26,921 nucleotides of DNA from CAYJBH01 sp964368815 (GTDB lineage: Bacteria; Bacillota; Clostridia; Oscillospirales; Ruminococcaceae). The DNA lies in contig CAYJDA010000031.1 in assembly GCA_964368815.1 (NCBI GenBank), positions 1-26,921 on the forward strand, written 5' to 3'. Shown in pieces: positions 23,442-26,921 of this stretch. The notes below the pieces were generated by a model. It did not search any database, was not told the origin of the DNA, and saw only the letters and a list, made by a program, of their open reading frames with translations. Positions within the stretch are counted from its first letter, which is position 1. Every line of letters starts with the position of its first letter. The position numbers and the translations under genes were made by a program.

Positions 23442-24442
23442 TAATAAATGCTTCCGCTGTTGACTATCGGCTGCGTATCTTTATTTGCACAAAGTACAAC
23501 CAACAAATTAGATATCATTGCTGCTTTGCGCTCTTCGTCCAGCTCCACTACATTATCATTGTCTAGCTGTTCCAGCGCCATCTTCACCATTCCAACAGCA
23601 CCCTCAACAATCTTCTGCCTTGCATCAATTATTGCTTTTGCCTGCTGACGCTGTAGCATTGCAGCAGCAATTTCCTGTGCGTAGGAAAGATGGGTGATAC
23701 GAGCCTCAATAATTTCAATTCCGGCAAAGTCGACACGTTGTTGAAGTTCCCTTATCAGCTCATCAGCAACCTCATTACTGCTACCTCTTAACGACCTCTC
23801 GTCTTCACCTTCGGTGATGTCGTAGGGGTATTTTCTTGCAACCTGTCGTATCGAGGCATCTGCTTGGGTTGAAATGTATTTCGAAAATTGTTCCACCTCA
23901 AATACTGCCTTGGTAGCATTAACAACTCGGTAGATGACAATAACGCCTATTTCAATGGGGTTACCTTCGCTGTCGTTTACTTTTTGCTTTTCATTGTTAA
24001 GGGTTACAGCTTTGGTAGATACCTTTTTGTTTGCAAGCGTTACACTGTTACCGGTAATGGTTGCAACTGAGTTTGGATTAAATGCAACACAAAATGGATT
24101 AATAAAGAAGAATCCGGGCTTGTTTATTGTTCCGTAGTACCTACCAAACAACAGATATACTGCTGCCTCATTAGGGTTAATAACCTTTAACCCTATATAC
24201 ATTAATATACTGATATTAAATATAATTGCCGAGGCAACAATGGCAACAACCGCTAAAGCGGATCCTGTTGACTCTACCCATATAATGCTTAACACAAATG
24301 CAGCTATTGATGCGAGTGTTATAAATATGGATAACAATAATATCCCAATTCCCGACACAGGGTTTAATATCCTTTCTACGCCATAATTACTGGCGTTGAC
24401 ATAATTACTGGCGTTGACATAATTGCTATTTTCTGATTTCAT
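23441..24442 (-). CDS. SPFH/band-7 domain membrane protein
   Basis: A stomatin/flotillin/prohibitin-type protein of 333 residues. Two hydrophobic segments near the N terminus (about 31-55 and 63-86) are followed by the SPFH start INPNEAAVYLLFGRYYGTIN and KPGFFFINPFC, then the SPFH core with VIVIYRVVNATKAVF and a long helical region rich in Ala/Gln/Glu that ends near IEIIEARITHLSYAQEIAAA and beyond. Such proteins form oligomers that organise membrane microdomains or modulate proteases. The start is set at the ATG preceded by GGAGG; the frame itself continues into the promoter. Residues 7-20 contain a doubled NYVNAS unit from an 18-bp DNA repeat. It is co-transcribed with the RHH gene and divergent from spoIVB. 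Confidence 0.88.
   Translation of the reverse strand: MKSENSNYVNASNYVNASNYGVERILNPVSGIGILLLSIFITLASIAAFVLSIIWVESTGSALAVVAIVASAIIFNISILMYIGLKVINPNEAAVYLLFGRYYGTINKPGFFFINPFCVAFNPNSVATITGNSVTLANKKVSTKAVTLNNEKQKVNDSEGNPIEIGVIVIYRVVNATKAVFEVEQFSKYISTQADASIRQVARKYPYDITEGEDERSLRGSSNEVADELIRELQQRVDFAGIEIIEARITHLSYAQEIAAAMLQRQQAKAIIDARQKIVEGAVGMVKMALEQLDNDNVVELDEERKAAMISNLLVVLCANKDTQPIVNSGSIY
24382..24417. repeat. 18-bp tandem repeat inside the SPFH gene
   Basis: Two identical 18-bp units (24382-24399, 24400-24417), followed by a partial third starting CATAATTGC. It encodes NYVNAS twice and keeps the reading frame, so copy number could vary without breaking the gene. Confidence 0.85.
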
Positions 24443-24468
24443 AATATACCTCCATATTTGATAGTAAT

Positions 24469-24497
24469 ATGATATCATAATGATATCATATTGTCAA
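24469..24497 (-). promoter_or_regulatory. SPFH-RHH promoter overlapped by two perfect palindromes
   Basis: On the minus strand TTGACA (24497-24492) and TATCAT (24474-24469) are 17 bp apart. The palindrome ATGATATCAT occurs at 24469-24478 and again at 24480-24489, 11 bp apart on one face of the helix. The copies cover the -10 and the spacer. Binding there would block RNA polymerase. The RHH protein encoded in the same unit is the obvious candidate. Confidence 0.75.
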
Positions 24498-24511
24498 GAG
24501 TTTTTAATAAT

Positions 24512-24542
24512 TTGAATTATATTTTTATAAGGGGATATACTA
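24512..24542 (+). promoter_or_regulatory. Likely spoIVB promoter (sigma-A-like and forespore-sigma-like)
   Basis: TTGAAT (24512-24517), 18 bp, TATACT (24536-24541) fits a sigma-A promoter. The same bases read as GAATT, 17 bp, TATACTA, close to the sigma-G consensus known for spoIVB in Bacillus. Which sigma factor is used cannot be told from sequence alone. Confidence 0.5.
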
Positions 24543-24572
24543 TTTATTGAAATAGCATAGGAGAATGTGCAT

Positions 24573-25793
24573 ATGAAACAGAAGGTTATAAAAGTTTTTA
24601 AGGGAGTTGTAACCACAATAACAATAATTTCATTAATCATTATTGGAATTGTTGCATTTATTACACAAAACCTACCCGATAGTTTTACTACGGTGGCAGA
24701 TGAAGAATTTGTTTTACAGAGCATGCCTTTTATATCGGCAAAATTGCCATATGAGGAGATGACCGAAGCTTCTGCTTCGGGTGATGGTTCATATAACGCC
24801 GAGCTTAGTTTGCTCGGCGTTTTACCAATAAAGACGGTAAGACTAATTCCACAGGAACGCCGAACTGTAACAGTGCTTGGAGATGCATTTGGAATAAAAA
24901 TGTTTGCGGACGGAGTGATGGTGGTTGGCTTTTCCGACATTCCTGCATCAACCGGATATAAAAACCCGGCAAAACTCGCAGGTTTACAACTTGGAGATGT
25001 AATTCGTTCTATCGGAGACGAAAAAATGCAGGACAATGACGACGTCAATAACGCAATTACAAGCTCAAAAGGAGCTCCGATAGAAGTTATATACACCCGA
25101 GACGGAGAGGAGAAAAGTTGCTATTTAACAGCGGTAAAGGATAGCTTAACCGGAAGCTACAGAAGCGGGATGTGGGTTCGCGATTCATCGGCAGGAATTG
25201 GAACATTAACCTTCGCTGATAACAACAACATGACGTTCGGTGGGTTGGGACATCCGGTGAGCGATACCGACACCGGAGAAACTATAGAACTACTGTCGGG
25301 AGAAATTGTCCCGGTAGTTATAAACGGCTCAATAAAAGGTGAAACAGGAACAGCAGGCGAGCTTAAAGCTGAATTTATAAATGACATGCTTCTCGGCGAG
25401 GTTTATAGAAACGACGAAACAGGCGTATACGGTGAACTATATTCTTCCATGGAAGGCACAGAGTACGAGGTAGCAACACCAGCTGAAACGGTAACCGGAA
25501 CCGCAACTATAATAACAACCATAGATGAAGAAGGACCAAAACCTTACCGTATAGAGGTGGAACGAGTATTTCAAAGTAGTGATAGCTTTACTAAAAACAT
25601 GATGATAAGAATAACCGACGTAGAACTACTATCAAAAACCGGCGGAATAGTGCAGGGGATGTCAGGAAGCCCCATAGTCCAAAACGGGAAACTTATCGGA
25701 GCGGTGACGCATGTTTTAGTAAACGACCCGACAAAGGGGTATGGGATCTTCATCGAAAATATGTTAACATCAGCTGAAAATATAACGGAATAA
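24573..25793 (+). CDS. spoIVB: SpoIVB peptidase (S55), sporulation sigma-K checkpoint protease
   Basis: In Bacillus SpoIVB is secreted by the forespore and triggers processing of pro-sigma-K in the mother cell. The 406-residue protein has an N-terminal membrane anchor (about 10-30), a PDZ domain (about 105-185, with AGLQLGDVI at 136-144) and the S55 protease domain with GGLGHPVSDTDTG (His227) and GMSGSPIVQNGKLIGAVTH (Ser364). Length is close to the Bacillus protein. The start is the ATG at 24573, nine bases after AGGAG; a GTG two codons upstream is too close to that site. A strong terminator overlaps the stop codon. The bases encoding the Ser364-His380 region are repeated exactly at 26867-26921. 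Confidence 0.95.
   Translation: MKQKVIKVFKGVVTTITIISLIIIGIVAFITQNLPDSFTTVADEEFVLQSMPFISAKLPYEEMTEASASGDGSYNAELSLLGVLPIKTVRLIPQERRTVTVLGDAFGIKMFADGVMVVGFSDIPASTGYKNPAKLAGLQLGDVIRSIGDEKMQDNDDVNNAITSSKGAPIEVIYTRDGEEKSCYLTAVKDSLTGSYRSGMWVRDSSAGIGTLTFADNNNMTFGGLGHPVSDTDTGETIELLSGEIVPVVINGSIKGETGTAGELKAEFINDMLLGEVYRNDETGVYGELYSSMEGTEYEVATPAETVTGTATIITTIDEEGPKPYRIEVERVFQSSDSFTKNMMIRITDVELLSKTGGIVQGMSGSPIVQNGKLIGAVTHVLVNDPTKGYGIFIENMLTSAENITE
25660..25714 (+). repeat. Direct repeat, first copy (within spoIVB)
   Basis: 55 bases encoding the end of Met363 through His380 of SpoIVB, identical to 26867-26921. The two starts are 1,207 bp apart and bracket the spoIVB end plus the whole aminoglycoside phosphotransferase gene. 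Confidence 0.9.
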
Positions 25794-25830
25794 ATGTAGG
25801 GCAAGAGCAGAGCCCTTGCCCTACATTTTT
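25792..25830 (+). terminator. Rho-independent terminator of spoIVB
   Basis: A perfect 14-bp stem, AAATGTAGGGCAAG (25792-25805) with 25815-25828, has a 9-nt loop and runs into TTTTT. The 5' arm overlaps the spoIVB stop codon. Confidence 0.9.
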
Positions 25831-25831
25831 G

Positions 25832-25860
25832 TTGACACCCTCACAAATCAGGAATATAAT
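25832..25860 (+). promoter_or_regulatory. Perfect consensus promoter of the phosphotransferase gene
   Basis: TTGACA (25832-25837), exactly 17 bp, TATAAT (25855-25860). It begins one base after the spoIVB terminator T-tract. A leader of about 80 nt follows, then AGGTGGTG seven bases before the ATG. Confidence 0.85.
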
Positions 25861-25947
25861 ATAATTAATACAGAAAATTCTTGTTATCCTACGGTGGGTT
25901 TGCGTTTTGGGTAAAGGGAGAGTATTTATATTAGGTGGTGAATAAAT

Positions 25948-26733
25948 ATGGAAATGCCAATATGTGTTAAAGAGTTTTTTATTAATAATGATATTAAGAG
26001 TAATAACGTTGGACATTCGCAAGCGAAAATATATTCTTCTGAAAACAGTGTTTTGAAGATTGAAAAGCAATGTGCAGAGTCGGATAATGAACATATTATG
26101 TTAGGGTGGCTACAAAATAAAATTCCTGTACCGAAAATTATGCATTCTGAAACTTATTTAGGAAAAAATTATTTAATTATGAGTAAAATTTATGGTGAGA
26201 TGTCATGCAGTGAACAATATATGCAGAATCCACACTTGTTAGCAAAAATTCTCTCACATGCTTTATCAAAATTATGGAGTATTGATATTTCTGACTGCCC
26301 GAGTAATATGATGCTTGATAACAAGCTTAAACTAGCGGAGTATAATGTAAAAAAAGGCTTTTGCAATATTGAAGATGCCGAAATAGGAACGTATGATGAA
26401 AATGGATTTAAGAATCCGCTTGAATTGCTAACATGGCTAAAAAACAACAAACCTTCCGAAACACCTGTTTTCTCGCATGGTGACTTTTGTTTGCCTAACA
26501 TTTTCTTAAATGACGATACGGTGTCAGGATTTATTGATATGGGTCGCAGTGGGATTGCAGATAAATATCAAGATATTGCTTTATGTTATAGAAGTCTAAT
26601 TCATAATTTCTCAGGCAAATTTGGTTTTAATAGTAATAATCAATTTATTTTTGAGGATTTTTTAAATGAATTAGGTATCACTATAGATATGGATAAAATA
26701 AAATATTATATATTATTAGATGAACTTTTTTGA
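25948..26733 (+). CDS. APH(3')-type aminoglycoside O-phosphotransferase
   Basis: A 261-residue kinase-fold enzyme close in layout to APH(3')-IIIa, which phosphorylates the 3'-OH of kanamycin-type aminoglycosides. Lys37 (LKIE) is in place for ATP. The Brenner-type motif HGDFCLPN gives catalytic Asp179 and Asn184, and FIDMGRSGIADKYQDIAL gives metal-binding Asp197. The 5- and 18-residue spacings match those of the IIIa enzyme as I remember it. IDISDCP (112-118) and the C terminus KIKYYILLDELF also match that family closely. The rest is clearly divergent, so this is not a standard clinical allele as far as I can judge. The gene has its own consensus promoter and terminator, is visibly more AT-rich than spoIVB, and is bracketed by a 55-bp repeat, all of which suggest acquisition. 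No transposase is seen. Confidence 0.9.
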   Translation: MEMPICVKEFFINNDIKSNNVGHSQAKIYSSENSVLKIEKQCAESDNEHIMLGWLQNKIPVPKIMHSETYLGKNYLIMSKIYGEMSCSEQYMQNPHLLAKILSHALSKLWSIDISDCPSNMMLDNKLKLAEYNVKKGFCNIEDAEIGTYDENGFKNPLELLTWLKNNKPSETPVFSHGDFCLPNIFLNDDTVSGFIDMGRSGIADKYQDIALCYRSLIHNFSGKFGFNSNNQFIFEDFLNELGITIDMDKIKYYILLDELF

Positions 26734-26800
26734 GGAATAAATTTAATATACAGCACAGAAAACAATTATTATACCCAAAATAAATATACATATTAATTTT

Positions 26801-26835
26801 AAAGGCGCGGCTTCGGCTGTGCCTTTATATTTTTC
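26801..26835 (+). terminator. Rho-independent terminator of the phosphotransferase gene
   Basis: An 11-pair stem starts AAAGGC and ends GCCTTT (26801-26826), with a C-TTCG-G tetraloop and two G-U pairs, followed by ATATTTTT. The cUUCGg loop is exceptionally stable in RNA. Confidence 0.88.
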
Positions 26836-26866
26836 AAAAAATGTTAGTCCTTACTTGACACAAGCG

Positions 26867-26921
26867 TGTCAGGAAGCCCCATAGTCCAAAACGGGAAACT
26901 TATCGGAGCGGTGACGCATGT
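26867..26921 (+). repeat. Direct repeat, second copy: spoIVB fragment at the window end
   Basis: 55 bases identical to 25660-25714, reaching the last base of the window, so the true repeat may be longer. It resumes inside the codon of SpoIVB Met363, which here would read GTG, and carries the catalytic-serine motif without the rest of the gene. The left junction lies in a small inverted repeat (CTTGACAC at 26854-26861, GTGTCAGG at 26866-26873). It is either a true segment duplication or an assembly-graph junction. Confidence 0.8.

Noticed and set aside
23268..24442. Toxin-antitoxin reading of the RHH gene
   Set aside because: RHH proteins are often antitoxins, but the coupled gene is a 333-residue SPFH membrane protein with no toxin-like feature.
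24573..25793. Long open frames antisense to spoIVB and in other frames of several genes (for example 24494-25096 minus, 2251-2658 plus, 11708-12052 minus)
   Set aside because: They lie opposite well-recognised genes, show no family features, and their composition follows from the codons of the real gene.
25794..26866. Insertion sequence or integron cassette carrying the phosphotransferase
   Set aside because: No transposase, integrase, terminal inverted repeats or attC-like site is visible; only the 55-bp direct repeat is seen.

Overview
The window looks like chromosome from an anaerobic, endospore-forming member of the Clostridia (Firmicutes), probably a gut-type lineage. The reasons are spoIVB (a sporulation peptidase), a flagellin, Rnf-family membrane subunits, an anaerobe-style cytoplasmic sulfatase, AGGAGG-type ribosome binding sites with fairly frequent TTG/GTG starts, AT-rich intergenic DNA and sigma-A-like promoters. 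The species cannot be named from the sequence. The last 55 bases repeat an internal stretch of spoIVB exactly, so the right edge may be an assembly junction.

Left part (1-8381, all minus strand): a hairpin-bearing repeat cluster (1-273) abuts trmFO. Reading leftward there are two transcription units. The first, from a promoter near 8421-8450, is purB, a large TPR glycosyltransferase, then purC. The second, from a promoter near 3992-4021, is 5-formyl-THF cyclo-ligase, a polysaccharide-type flippase, dut, then trmFO. These are purine, folate, nucleotide and tRNA housekeeping genes with two surface-glycan-type genes between them.

Centre (8510-15884, plus strand): ilvA is driven by a near-consensus promoter and followed by rpe and three overlapping Rnf-like membrane genes in the order D, E, A. 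The trio lacks rnfB, rnfC and rnfG nearby and has lost three of the four cysteines that hold the shared membrane [2Fe-2S] cluster in Rnf/Nqr. This is the most unusual gene set in the window. Thioredoxin, uracil-DNA glycosylase, a short flagellin with a clear terminator and an unrecognised polytopic membrane protein with GT-C-like features follow.

Sugar locus (15967-23226): a minus-strand operon encodes a Gfo/Idh/MocA oxidoreductase, a cytoplasmic sulfatase, a lipoprotein sugar-binding protein and two ABC permeases. A divergent AraC-family regulator faces it across an intergenic region with direct repeats 21 bp apart. I read this as import of a sulfated (oligo)saccharide followed by intracellular desulfation and oxidation. 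No ATPase or formylglycine-generating enzyme is in the window.

Right part (23240-26921): an SPFH/band-7 membrane protein is co-transcribed with a 57-residue ribbon-helix-helix (RHH) protein. Their TTGACA-17-TATCAT promoter is covered by two copies of a perfect 10-bp palindrome, which suggests autoregulation. Divergent to it is spoIVB, with a possible sigma-F/G promoter. Directly after the spoIVB terminator comes an APH(3')-type aminoglycoside phosphotransferase gene with a perfect consensus promoter and its own terminator, and then the 55-bp repeat of the spoIVB catalytic-serine region.
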